From NCBI GenBank assembly GCA_013297625.1, contig JAAFHT010000011.1:1-41166 (forward strand): a stretch of 41,166 bases of DNA. The letters run 5' to 3'. The position numbers and the translations under genes are program-made. Shown piece by piece: positions 6,525 through 14,360 of this stretch. The DNA comes from Actinomycetota bacterium (lineage in GTDB: Bacteria > Actinomycetota > Actinomycetes > Actinomycetales > Microbacteriaceae). Position 1 is the stretch's first letter. Each line of letters begins with the position of its first letter. The notes below the pieces were generated by a model. It made no database searches, was not told the DNA's origin, and saw only the letters and a program-made list of their open reading frames with translations.

Positions 6525-7380
6525 CGGCAATGCCTGCCGCACGCACGCCCTCGTGCGCCGCGGCCACGAGGGCGGCACCGCTCAGCAGGGCCGCAACGAG
6601 CCCTGCCGTGAACGCATCGCCCGCGCCGGTCGGGTCAACGGCGGCGCGCGCCTCAACGGCCACCTCGACCGACTGCTCGCCGCGTCGAGCGACCAAGACC
6701 GACGATGCACCGCCCGTGATGACGACAGCAGGGCAGTAACCAACGAGGGCGGTTGCCACCGCGTCACGATCGTGTTCGCCCGAAAGCAGGCGACCCTCGT
6801 CGAGATTGGGGAGCAAGACGTCGATGTCCGCGAGCGCCGCACGAAAGCTCTCGACACCGTAGTCGGCAATGAATCCTGTCGACCCCGGATCGAACGTGAC
6901 GAGCACTCCAGCGGCCCGCGCTCGGGCAACGAGGGCGTGCAGGTCGTCACGCGTGAATGCATCGAACAAGCTGTAGCCGGTGAGGTGCAGCACGCCCGCT
7001 TGCGCGAGCAGGGCATCCGTCACCGCGTGAACCGACAGCGTCGCATTCGCGCCGCGATCGGTCAGCATCGTGCGGGTCTCGCCATCGACGACGATGACGA
7101 TCGTGCCGGTGGGCAGCGTGGGGTCTTCGCTGAGGTGCGCATCGACTCCGGATGCCCGCAGCGCGTCTGCGTGCCGTTCAGCGTCGCCCGTTCCGACCCG
7201 CCCCACGAGGTCGACGCCGGCCCCGAGCCAGCCCAGCCAAGCCGCGGTGTTGCACGCTGATCCGCCGGGATGCCGCGTGATGCTCGCCGCCGTGTCGGTG
7301 TCGGTGCGAATCGGGCCCCGCGGAACCACGATGATGTCGTCGATGACGTCACCGACAACGACGGCTCGACGCGTGTTCAC
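6487..7380 (-). CDS. psuK: PfkB-family sugar kinase, probable pseudouridine kinase
   Basis: A 297-residue ribokinase-like enzyme. Visible PfkB signatures are GGSACNTAAWLGWLGAGVDLVGRVG near residue 35 and the C-terminal DPTGAGDAFTAGLVAALL, with the catalytic Asp in GAGDAF. Together with the adjacent psuG it should phosphorylate pseudouridine so that the glycosidase can split it into uracil and ribose-5-phosphate; the substrate is inferred from the pairing. I chose the GTG at 7380, 28 bp after the psuG stop, because the conserved sequence begins just after it (RRAVVVGDVIDDIIVVPRG). An ATG at 7488 would overlap psuG by 80 bp and add unrelated residues. The 3' end overlaps the convergent exporter gene by 38 bp. 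Confidence 0.87.
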   Translation of the reverse strand: MNTRRAVVVGDVIDDIIVVPRGPIRTDTDTAASITRHPGGSACNTAAWLGWLGAGVDLVGRVGTGDAERHADALRASGVDAHLSEDPTLPTGTIVIVVDGETRTMLTDRGANATLSVHAVTDALLAQAGVLHLTGYSLFDAFTRDDLHALVARARAAGVLVTFDPGSTGFIADYGVESFRAALADIDVLLPNLDEGRLLSGEHDRDAVATALVGYCPAVVITGGASSVLVARRGEQSVEVAVEARAAVDPTGAGDAFTAGLVAALLSGAALVAAAHEGVRAAGIAVTQPGGRPVAVA

Positions 7381-7408
7381 GCGCGGCGGCCGCTCGGCAC
7401 CGCCCGCA

Positions 7409-8320
7409 TCAGCTGCGCGCCGACCATGCGGTCGCGATGCGGCCGGCAACCCGAACGTTGTTGCGCGCGAGATCAAGGTTGACCTCAAGGCTGCGGCCCT
7501 CGCTCAACTCGACGATGCGGCCCAGCAAGAACGGGGTCACGGCTTTTCCTCGGATGCCCTGCGCGGCTGCCTCGGCGAACGCGGTGGCGAGCACGCGGTC
7601 GTGTTCCTCGCGATCCCATGCTTGGTCAGCGGGGATGGGGTTGGCCACCACGATGCCCTGGGTGTGACCGAGCGCGTCGTGGGCTGCCATGACGTCGGCG
7701 ACCTGCTCAGGGCTGTCGACCGCCCAGTCGAGCGTGTAGGCGCTCTCGCGCAACCAGAAGCTCGGAAACACTGTGGTGCCCAGACCGACCACGGGCACCG
7801 AATACGTCTCGAGCCGCTCGAGGGTGGCCGCGATGTCGAGCACGCTCTTGACACCCGCCGAGACAACCGTGATGGGCGTGACGGCGAGTGTCGACAAGTC
7901 AGCTGACTCATCAAACGTTTCGCTGGCGCCGCGGTGAACGCCTCCGAGGCCACCCGTCGCAAAGACTCGGATGCCCGCCTTAGCCGCGAGATGCGCAGTC
8001 GCGGCAACGGTCGTGGCGCCGCTCGCGCCGCGAGCGGCAAGAATCGGCAGGTCGCGCACGCTTGCCTTCGCGAGATCCTCTTCGGCAATGCGCCGCACAC
8101 CGTCGGCGTCAAGGCCGATGCGGGGCACGCCGTCGAGTACGGCGATTGTCGCCGGCGTGACACCGGCATCGCGCAGAATGCTCTCGAACTCGATCGCGGC
8201 CGCGTGATTGCGGGGTCGCGGCAAGCCGTGGCTAATGATGGTCGATTCGAGGGCGACGACGGGGCGGCCAGCCGACAACGCGGCAGCGACCTCGTCAGAG
8301 AGATGCAGGGCGGAGTTCAC
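7409..8320 (-). CDS. psuG: Pseudouridine-5'-phosphate glycosidase
   Basis: A 303-residue enzyme that cleaves the C-C glycosidic bond of pseudouridine 5'-phosphate to uracil and ribose 5-phosphate. Family signatures visible are VALESTIISHGLPRP near the N-terminus, RIGLDADGVRRIA, FATGGLGGVHRGA (about 140), SAGVKSVLDIAATLERLET, FPSFW, and TPFLLGRIVELSEGRSLEVNLDLARNN at the C-terminus. The length equals that of E. coli PsuG. The start is GTG at 8320; TAGCCT (8327-8332) lies exactly 6 nt upstream and there is no SD, so the mRNA is probably leaderless. psuK follows after 28 bp. No pseudouridine transporter is adjacent. Confidence 0.96.
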   Translation of the reverse strand: MNSALHLSDEVAAALSAGRPVVALESTIISHGLPRPRNHAAAIEFESILRDAGVTPATIAVLDGVPRIGLDADGVRRIAEEDLAKASVRDLPILAARGASGATTVAATAHLAAKAGIRVFATGGLGGVHRGASETFDESADLSTLAVTPITVVSAGVKSVLDIAATLERLETYSVPVVGLGTTVFPSFWLRESAYTLDWAVDSPEQVADVMAAHDALGHTQGIVVANPIPADQAWDREEHDRVLATAFAEAAAQGIRGKAVTPFLLGRIVELSEGRSLEVNLDLARNNVRVAGRIATAWSARS

Positions 8321-8340
8321 GCGTCAAGGCTACTCGCGAA

Positions 8341-8371
8341 CACAAAAGCCCCCCACCGTGAGTGGGGGGCT
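8341..8371 (-). terminator. Intrinsic terminator of the tRNA-Arg transcript
   Basis: On the minus strand, AGCCCCCCAC pairs with GTGGGGGGCT (10 bp, 5-nt loop, 8347-8371) and is followed by TTTTGTG. It directly follows tRNA-Arg and separates it from psuG. Confidence 0.9.
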
Positions 8372-8373
8372 AC

Positions 8374-8449
8374 TGGCGCGCCCGGAGAGACTCGAACTCC
8401 CAACCTTCTGATCCGTAGTCAGATGCTCTATCCATTGAGCTACGGGCGC
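8374..8449 (-). tRNA. tRNA-Arg (anticodon ACG)
   Basis: A full cloverleaf. The acceptor stem GCGCCCG (from 8449) pairs with CGGGCGC (8378-8384), the discriminator is G at 8377, and CCA is encoded at 8374-8376. The anticodon loop CTACGGA places ACG at 8414-8416. The T arm contains GTTCGAGT. ACG becomes ICG after editing and reads CGU/CGC/CGA. A terminator follows after 2 bp. Confidence 0.97.
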
Positions 8450-8507
8450 ATGTCGCGCTGAACGCGAACCGAGCAAGCGTATCAGTCATGAACTGCGGCT
8501 TGCTTCG

Positions 8508-8596
8508 CGGAGACGGCGGGATTTGAACCCGCGGTCCCCTTGCGGGGACTCCACCTTAGCAGGGTGGTGCACTAGGCCGAACTATGCGACGTCTCC
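8508..8596 (-). tRNA. tRNA-Ser (anticodon GCT)
   Basis: An 89-nt class II tRNA. The acceptor stem GGAGACG (from 8596) pairs with CGTCTCC (8509-8515) and the discriminator is G. The anticodon loop CTGCTAA has GCT at 8558-8560. The long variable arm (GTCCCCGCAAGGGGAC) is typical of serine tRNAs. CCA is not encoded. It reads AGC/AGU codons. Confidence 0.97.
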
Positions 8597-8612
8597 TAGT
8601 AGAGCGTGGTCA

Positions 8613-8618
8613 ACTATA
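8613..8618 (-). promoter_or_regulatory. -10 box of tRNA-Ser(GCT)
   Basis: TATAGT on the minus strand, 17 nt upstream of the tRNA 5' end, matches the -10 consensus in 5 of 6 positions. No convincing -35 is present at 16-18 bp. Confidence 0.5.
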
Positions 8619-8646
8619 CCGGCCACAGCGGGCCGCCGAGCACGAT

Positions 8647-9951
8647 CTAGTTGGAGACCGAGCAGGTGCGGTCGGCCGCCGTCTGGCCCTCGACGCCGGG
8701 CAAGACCGCAGCCGGTTCGGTGGGAGCCACGGGTTCGAGCGTGGGCTCGACCTCGGGAACGATCTTGCCGTTCTTGGGTACTGCTACCTCGGTCGGAGTG
8801 GGCTCAGGTGTCGGCTCAACGGCAGGGGCATTGGGGTCAAGAGTCGACCCCCGACCGGTGTTACCCGCCTCGAGAGTGAATCGTTCATCAGCCCGAATGC
8901 GCTCAAAGAGTGCACTGGCTGCCGACGTGATCGGTTGCACCTTGCCCGAGTAGACGCCCGTGCCGCCGGTGCGGCTTGGGTATTGCACAAAAACGATGTT
9001 CTCAGTCGGCACATTACGCAGGGCCTGCGCCATCGACACCATGGTGTCGAGGCTCACGAGAGTGCTTGAGAGCTTCATCGACGACGTCGCTACCACCGCA
9101 ATGCCGTAAAGCTTGGTGACATCGGTAAGGACACCCTCGTTTTGCACTTTCCTCATGAGCGAAGAGAGGTACACCTGCTGGTTGCTGATGCGGCCGAGGT
9201 CGCTGCCATCTCCAACGCCATAGCGGGTACGGAGAAAAGCGAGGGCGTCACCGCCTGCGAGCGTCCACGTTCCTGCAGAAGGAATCTTCAAGCCTGTGTA
9301 TGGGTCATTGATCGGGCCGTCGACACACACGTCAACGCCGCCGACCGCGTTCGCGAGTTGAGCAACACCGTTAAAAGAAATCGCCCCAGCGTAGGGAATG
9401 CTCAAGCCCGTGAGGGCTTCGACCGTCAGCACCACACAGTTCAGACCGCCGTACGACCATGCGACGTTGATGGGTTGAGCCGACATCGCGAAAGATGATC
9501 CTTCACCGTCGGGGTCAGGGCACGACGGGATCGGCACGACCATATCGCGCGGAATGCTCACGGCCACGGCGGATTGCTGATCTTCCGCGACGTGAATCAA
9601 GATGTTGACGTCGTTGAGAGTTGCCGATCCGCGTTCGCGTGAGTCTGCTTGGCCAGGCTCATTATCGATACCGACAAGAAGAACGTTGAAGCCACCCTCC
9701 CACTTACCGACAGTGGGAATAATGCGCTCTTCTTGACCCTCGAGTACCTCGAGTTCGACGACGTCGATGTTCGAGTTGATCTGGGCGAGAGTGATCGCCC
9801 CGACCGACACCGTGCTGACGAGCACGACTGCCAACGAGGCCGCTAGGGTCGCAAAGATCGTCTTCCACGCTCGCGAACGGCGCAACCGGCCGTGCCGAAC
9901 GTGGGCGGTCGGCAACGACCGGCTTCCTCGATCACGCACCGGTTCACTCAT
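8647..9951 (-). CDS. LytR-CpsA-Psr (LCP) family cell-wall glycopolymer ligase
   Basis: A 434-residue membrane-anchored enzyme that transfers lipid-linked glycopolymers (for example arabinogalactan- or teichoic-acid-type chains) to peptidoglycan. A basic cytoplasmic stretch (RHGRLRRSRAWK) precedes one membrane helix at about residues 36-58. The LCP domain follows with FNVLLVGIDN, the catalytic-arginine motif VSIPRDMVVPIP, SFNGVAQLANAVGGVDVCV and LAFLRTRYGVGDGSDLGRISNQQVYL. The C-terminal 80 residues are Pro/Thr/Glu-rich (VEPTPEPTPTEV) with a terminal Cys. The ATG at 9951 has GGGGGAC 5 nt upstream; a longer in-frame start would run into tRNA-Ser(TGA). The gene lies between two serine tRNA genes, all on one strand. 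The polymer is unknown. Confidence 0.93.
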   Translation of the reverse strand: MSEPVRDRGSRSLPTAHVRHGRLRRSRAWKTIFATLAASLAVVLVSTVSVGAITLAQINSNIDVVELEVLEGQEERIIPTVGKWEGGFNVLLVGIDNEPGQADSRERGSATLNDVNILIHVAEDQQSAVAVSIPRDMVVPIPSCPDPDGEGSSFAMSAQPINVAWSYGGLNCVVLTVEALTGLSIPYAGAISFNGVAQLANAVGGVDVCVDGPINDPYTGLKIPSAGTWTLAGGDALAFLRTRYGVGDGSDLGRISNQQVYLSSLMRKVQNEGVLTDVTKLYGIAVVATSSMKLSSTLVSLDTMVSMAQALRNVPTENIVFVQYPSRTGGTGVYSGKVQPITSAASALFERIRADERFTLEAGNTGRGSTLDPNAPAVEPTPEPTPTEVAVPKNGKIVPEVEPTLEPVAPTEPAAVLPGVEGQTAADRTCSVSN

Positions 9952-9986
9952 GATGTCCCCCTGGGCATCGCTAGAACTGTGACGAG

Positions 9987-10071
9987 CGGAGGGCGTGGGA
10001 TTCGAACCCACGAGACATTGCTGCCCACCAGTTTTCAAGACTGGCTCCATCGGCCGCTCGGACAGCCCTCC
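9987..10071 (-). tRNA. tRNA-Ser (anticodon TGA)
   Basis: An 85-nt class II tRNA. The acceptor stem GGAGGGC (from 10071) pairs with GCCCTCC (9988-9994) and the discriminator is G. The anticodon loop CTTGAAA has TGA at 10035-10037. A long variable arm and GGTTCGAATCC in the T arm are present. CCA is not encoded. It reads UCN, chiefly UCA. Confidence 0.97.
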
Positions 10072-10162
10072 TTGGATATCAGTCTTTCATGCTAGCCGAC
10101 GTACTCGCAGAACCCCTGATTGGGGCGGCTATGCATCTCCTCCGAGTGCTGAGGAGCGGCGA

Positions 10163-10972
10163 TCACAGAGTCGACAGAGCCTTCGCGAGCCCATCATCGG
10201 TGTCACGCGCGGTGACGTCTGACGCCACCGCGATGACCTCGGCTGGCGCCTGCCCCATCGCGATACCGCGACCTCCGTGCTGCACGGCCCAGCCCAGCAT
10301 TTCAATGTCATTGCGGCCGTCGCCAACGGCTACCACGTGCTCGCCTGACATGCCCAGAGCATCCCGAACCCGCTCGAGGGCCGTCGACTTGTTGACGCCG
10401 TCGGGCGCGATATCGAGCCACGCGGTCCAGCCGACGTTGTAGCTCACCTGGTGCAAGCCCATGAGCTCGACGACGGCGAGAAACTCTTCCATCGCGTGGC
10501 CGGGCGAGATGACGACCACGCGCGTGGCGGGCTCGCTGCACAGTTGCTCGAAGGGCACCTCGTGGCTGACCGCCCCCAGTGCCCCGTCGGGAAACCAGCC
10601 GGTGTAGCGGTACACGCCGGTCTCGTCTTCGACGGCGTAATTGGCCTGCGTGAGGTGCGGGCGGATGCGCGTCAAAACCTCTGTCGGATCAAACGTCTCG
10701 ACGTGGTGACGTCGATAGCCCGTCGGAGCGTCAGCGTCGCGCTTGAGCAGAATCGCGCCATTCGAGGCGACGACATAGGCGGGCGTGATGTCGAGCCGAT
10801 CGAGCACCGGCAGCGTCATCGCAACCGAACGGCCCGTCGCGAGCATGACTTCGTGGCCAGCGTCGCGAAGCCGGTGCACTTGCTCGAGTGCAGCAGCCGG
10901 CAACGTGCCGTCTTCGTGCAACACCGTGCCGTCGATGTCGAGGGCAATGAGCAAGCGGGGGTCGGCGGTCAT
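10163..10972 (-). CDS. HAD-superfamily (Cof type, IIB) phosphatase
   Basis: A 269-residue hydrolase of phosphorylated small molecules, probably sugar phosphates. Motif I is [13 protein letters not shown] (nucleophile D in DIDGT), motif II is MLATGRS, the motif III lysine is in NKSTALERV, and motif IV is [13 protein letters not shown]. The type IIB cap lies between residues about 85 and 190. The ATG at 10972 overlaps the serS stop as ATGA, so it is translated with serS, an arrangement common in related actinobacteria. The exact substrate is unknown. Confidence 0.92.
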   Translation of the reverse strand: MTADPRLLIALDIDGTVLHEDGTLPAAALEQVHRLRDAGHEVMLATGRSVAMTLPVLDRLDITPAYVVASNGAILLKRDADAPTGYRRHHVETFDPTEVLTRIRPHLTQANYAVEDETGVYRYTGWFPDGALGAVSHEVPFEQLCSEPATRVVVISPGHAMEEFLAVVELMGLHQVSYNVGWTAWLDIAPDGVNKSTALERVRDALGMSGEHVVAVGDGRNDIEMLGWAVQHGGRGIAMGQAPAEVIAVASDVTARDTDDGLAKALSTL

Positions 10973-12234
10973 GCCACCGGCTCCAGAACCTCAAGGCCGC
11001 GCAGGTAGGGCCGCAACGGTTCGGGCACGAGCACCGAGCCATCGGCCTGCTGGTGCGTTTCGAGCAAGGCCACGAGCCAGCGGGTCGTGGCGAGCGTGCC
11101 GTTGAGGGTCGCGACGGGGGCCGTCTTGCCGCTCTCGCCCCGGTGGCGAATGTCGAGGCGACGCGACTGATACGTCGTGCAGTTGCTCGTGCTCGTCAGC
11201 TCGCGGTAGGCGCCTTGCGTGGGAACCCATGCTTCAACGTCAAACTTGCGCGCGGCACTCGAGCCGAGGTCACCAGCCGCGGTGTCGATGACGCGATAGG
11301 CGAGACCGAGTGAGCGCAGCATCCCCTCTTGCATCGCCAAGAGCCGCTCGTGTTCTGCTTCGGCGTCGGCCGGGTCGATATAGCTGAACATCTCAAGCTT
11401 CTGAAACTGGTGAACCCGAATGATGCCCTTGGTGTCTTTGCCATAGCTGCCCGCCTCGCGGCGGTAGCAGGTTGACCAGCCGGCGTAGCGCAACGGGCCG
11501 TTCGACACGTCGATGATCTCGTCGGCGTGATAGCCCGCGAGGGCCACCTCACTCGTTCCCGTGAGATACAGGTCGTCGGCCGGCAGGTAGTAGATCTCGT
11601 CGGCGTGCGCGCCGAGAAAGCCCGTGCCGCTCATGACCTCGGGCTTGACGAGCGTGGGGGTGATGAGCGGGGTGAACCCCGCGTCGAGCGCGGTATCGAG
11701 CGCGTAGGTCATGAGAGCGAGCTCGAGACGCGCGCCCACGCCCTTCAGAAAGTAGAAGCGCGAGCCCGAGACCTTGACGCCGCGCGGCATATCGATGGCG
11801 TCGAGCAGTTCTCCGATGGCGAGGTGATCGCGTGGTTCAAAGCCAAACGTGGGCTTCTCGCCCACTTCGCGCAGCGTGACGAAGTCGTCTTCGCCCCCCT
11901 CGGGCACGCCCTCAATGATGACGTTTTGGATGCTCCCCACAACCCGTGCGAAGCGCTCCTCTGCCTCGCCCGCCACGAGTTGGGCTGCCTTCACCTCAGA
12001 AGCGAGCTGTTGCGCCTGCTGCACGAGCGCGGGCTTTTCGTCTTTCGGCGCCGCCGCAACGAGCTTGCCGAAGGCATTCTGCTCGGCGCGCAGCGCCTCA
12101 AAAGCGGTAATCGCGTCACGCCGCTCTCGGTCGGCGGCAATGGCCTCGTCGACGAGCTCAACGCTCGAGCGTCGCGCCTGCTGTGAGCGTCGGACGAGGT
12201 CAGGGTCATCACGCAGCAACTGGGGGTCGATCAC
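10969..12234 (-). CDS. serS: Seryl-tRNA synthetase
   Basis: A 421-residue class II aminoacyl-tRNA synthetase that charges all serine tRNAs, two of which lie about 1-2 kb away. The N-terminal long coiled-coil arm spans residues about 25-110. Motif 2 is [18 protein letters not shown] with [12 protein letters not shown]. Motif 3 is [17 protein letters not shown]. The start is GTG at 12234 ([12 protein letters not shown] is the usual N-terminus); an in-frame codon at 12282 would add 16 unrelated residues and cross into the region upstream of the divergent gene. The HAD phosphatase gene follows with a 4-bp overlap. Confidence 0.97.
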   Translation of the reverse strand: MIDPQLLRDDPDLVRRSQQARRSSVELVDEAIAADRERRDAITAFEALRAEQNAFGKLVAAAPKDEKPALVQQAQQLASEVKAAQLVAGEAEERFARVVGSIQNVIIEGVPEGGEDDFVTLREVGEKPTFGFEPRDHLAIGELLDAIDMPRGVKVSGSRFYFLKGVGARLELALMTYALDTALDAGFTPLITPTLVKPEVMSGTGFLGAHADEIYYLPADDLYLTGTSEVALAGYHADEIIDVSNGPLRYAGWSTCYRREAGSYGKDTKGIIRVHQFQKLEMFSYIDPADAEAEHERLLAMQEGMLRSLGLAYRVIDTAAGDLGSSAARKFDVEAWVPTQGAYRELTSTSNCTTYQSRRLDIRHRGESGKTAPVATLNGTLATTRWLVALLETHQQADGSVLVPEPLRPYLRGLEVLEPVA

Positions 12235-12306
12235 GCTTCTAGTCTGGCACGCACGGGTTAACACAAGCCCCCCGTGGCTCATGGGTCGATGCTCTACTCT
12301 GACCGC

Positions 12307-13314
12307 ATGAGCACCCCGGGGGCTGCCGACGTCGATCTGCCCGCCGCGGCCGACCGCGGCCGCGTGGCGATCATCGCCAACCCCACCAAGGTCGACATGG
12401 GGGCGCTACGCGCGGCTGTTGCCGACGCTGAATCCGCCGCCGAGTGGCAGCCGTCGTTGTGGCTCGAGACGACCGTGGCCGACCCGGGCCAAGGGCAGGC
12501 ACGCGCGGCCATCGAAGCACGCGTCAGTGCGGTGCTCGCGGCGGGCGGCGACGGCACCGTGCGGGCTGTCGCCGAAGGGATGCTCGACTCGGGCATCCCC
12601 CTCGTGCTGTTGCCCGCCGGCACCGGAAACCTGCTCGCCCGCAACCTCGGGCTGTCGCTCGGCAAGATCAGCGACGCGCTCTCAACGGCGGTCACGGGAA
12701 TCGACCACGCGATCGACGTCGGCATCGCCGAGCTCACGCGTGACGACGGCCGCGTTGAGCGACACGCCTTTGTGGTCATGATCGGCATTGGGCTCGACGC
12801 CAAGATGATCGCCGCGACCAATCCCGAGCTCAAGAGACGCGTCGGATGGCTCGCCTACATCGAGGCGACCGCGCGCATCGTGCGCGACGTCGACGCTGTG
12901 CGGTTGCACTACTCGCTCGACGGAGCACCCGAACGCTCGACAACCGTGCACACCCTGTTGATCGGCAACTGTGGCGCGTTGCCCGGCGGCGTGCTGCTCT
13001 TGCCCGACGCGCAAATCGACGACGGGCTGCTCGACGTCGTCGCGATGCGTCCCAAGAACCTATGGGGGTGGATGCGCGTGAGCTACGCCGTGGTCTGGGA
13101 GAACGGCGTGTTGCAGAAAAGCAAGATCGGCAAACGCATCCTTGCCGCCGACAAGAGCGTGCGCGCCTTGCGGTACTTTCAGGGCCGCCGCATGACGCTC
13201 GCGTTCGATCGGCCAGAAGAGTTCGAGATCGACGGCGAAGAGATGGGACTCGTGACGCGCCTTGACGTGCGCGTCGCGCCCGCCTCGCTCATCGTGCGCA
13301 TTCCGCGCGACTGA
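12307..13314 (+). CDS. Diacylglycerol kinase family lipid kinase
   Basis: A 335-residue lipid kinase with the catalytic domain at the N-terminus: IIANPTK near residue 25, the nucleotide-binding [16 protein letters not shown] near residue 80, and [15 protein letters not shown] beta-rich C-terminal domain follows ([22 protein letters not shown] and FEIDGEEMG). It probably phosphorylates diacylglycerol or a related lipid in phospholipid recycling. The ATG at 12307 is preceded by TACTCT (12295-12300) with exactly 6 nt between and no SD, so the transcript is probably leaderless. It is divergent from serS. Confidence 0.92.
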   Translation: MSTPGAADVDLPAAADRGRVAIIANPTKVDMGALRAAVADAESAAEWQPSLWLETTVADPGQGQARAAIEARVSAVLAAGGDGTVRAVAEGMLDSGIPLVLLPAGTGNLLARNLGLSLGKISDALSTAVTGIDHAIDVGIAELTRDDGRVERHAFVVMIGIGLDAKMIAATNPELKRRVGWLAYIEATARIVRDVDAVRLHYSLDGAPERSTTVHTLLIGNCGALPGGVLLLPDAQIDDGLLDVVAMRPKNLWGWMRVSYAVVWENGVLQKSKIGKRILAADKSVRALRYFQGRRMTLAFDRPEEFEIDGEEMGLVTRLDVRVAPASLIVRIPRD

Positions 13315-13339
13315 GCCTGCTCGCAGCAGCCTCGGCGCG

Positions 13340-14296
13340 CTAGCGCGTGTCGGGCTCGCCGCTCAGGATGGCGCGCAGCCAGTCCCGGGCGTCGGTGAAA
13401 ACGTCGTCGCCGTATTGCGAGACGACCTCGATCTGACGCGCATCCGCCCGAGGGTACGAGCCCAGGAAGATGACGTTGGGGCTGAAACGACGCAAACCGA
13501 GCAGGGCATCGGCGACGCGCTCGTCATGCACGTGGCCGTCGAGGTCGATGACAAAGCGGTAGCGCCCGAGAGCATCACCGATGGGGCGCGACTCGATGAG
13601 GCTCATGTTGACGCCGCGCGTAGCGAACTGCTCGAGCATTTCGAGCAATCGGCCCGCGGCGTCGTCGGGGAGCTCGGCGATGACGCTCGTCTTGTCAGAA
13701 CCCGTGCGTGCCGGCAGCTCGAGACTGCGACTCACGAGCACGAACCGAGTGACGGCGTGTGGGTTGTCACCGATGAGGTCGCCGAGCACGGCGAGGTCGT
13801 GGTGTTCGGTGATGCCGGGAGGCGCCACCGCCGCTTGGGCGGGCGAGCCCGGCTCGAGCAACGACGTGGCGGCAGCAACGTTTGACGCCGCGGGAATGTG
13901 CCCGTGAGTCGGCAGCGTGCGTTCGAGCCAGCCGCGGCACTGGGCGTAGGCAACCGGATGCGCGGCAACCACCCGCACGTCATCAAGGGTGACTCCGGGC
14001 CGAGCCACGAGCACGAAGTTCACCGCGACGAGGTATTCGCCAATGATGCGCAGACCCGGGATCGTCGCGAGCGCATCTTGCGTCGCACTCACTCCGCCCT
14101 CGACCGAGTTTTCGACCGCGATCATGGCGCCCACACTGCGACCCGCGACGACGTCGTCGAGGGCTTCGCCCACGTTGCTGACACTTCGCCATTCGGCTCC
14201 GGCCGCCTCGGGCACTTGACCGAGGGCCTGCCAGGTAAAAGTGCCGACCGGGCCCAAGTAGCTGTAGGTCGGCACGGGGGCGGGCGACTGGGTCAT
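13340..14296 (-). CDS. pheA: Prephenate dehydratase
   Basis: A 318-residue enzyme that converts prephenate to phenylpyruvate in phenylalanine synthesis. The catalytic domain begins YSYLGPVGTFTWQAL and includes GAMIAVENSVEGGVSATQDAL. The ACT regulatory domain follows (KTSVIAELPDDAAGRLLEMLEQFATRGVNMSLIESRPIGDALGRYRFVIDLDGH), with the ESRP motif for phenylalanine feedback. There is no chorismate mutase domain, as usual in actinobacteria. The ATG at 14296 has TAGACT (14304-14309) 7 nt upstream and no SD. It is divergent from pgm. Confidence 0.96.
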   Translation of the reverse strand: MTQSPAPVPTYSYLGPVGTFTWQALGQVPEAAGAEWRSVSNVGEALDDVVAGRSVGAMIAVENSVEGGVSATQDALATIPGLRIIGEYLVAVNFVLVARPGVTLDDVRVVAAHPVAYAQCRGWLERTLPTHGHIPAASNVAAATSLLEPGSPAQAAVAPPGITEHHDLAVLGDLIGDNPHAVTRFVLVSRSLELPARTGSDKTSVIAELPDDAAGRLLEMLEQFATRGVNMSLIESRPIGDALGRYRFVIDLDGHVHDERVADALLGLRRFSPNVIFLGSYPRADARQIEVVSQYGDDVFTDARDWLRAILSGEPDTR

Positions 14297-14360
14297 GCTC
14301 GGCAGTCTATTGCGAGCATCCGCCCGCCCCTCGATGGTCGCCGGTGGTTGGATAGGGATC

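Noticed and set aside
9952-10050. Longer start for the LCP protein at 10050
   Set aside because: The extension would be translated from tRNA-Ser(TGA) sequence; ATG 9951 has a good SD.
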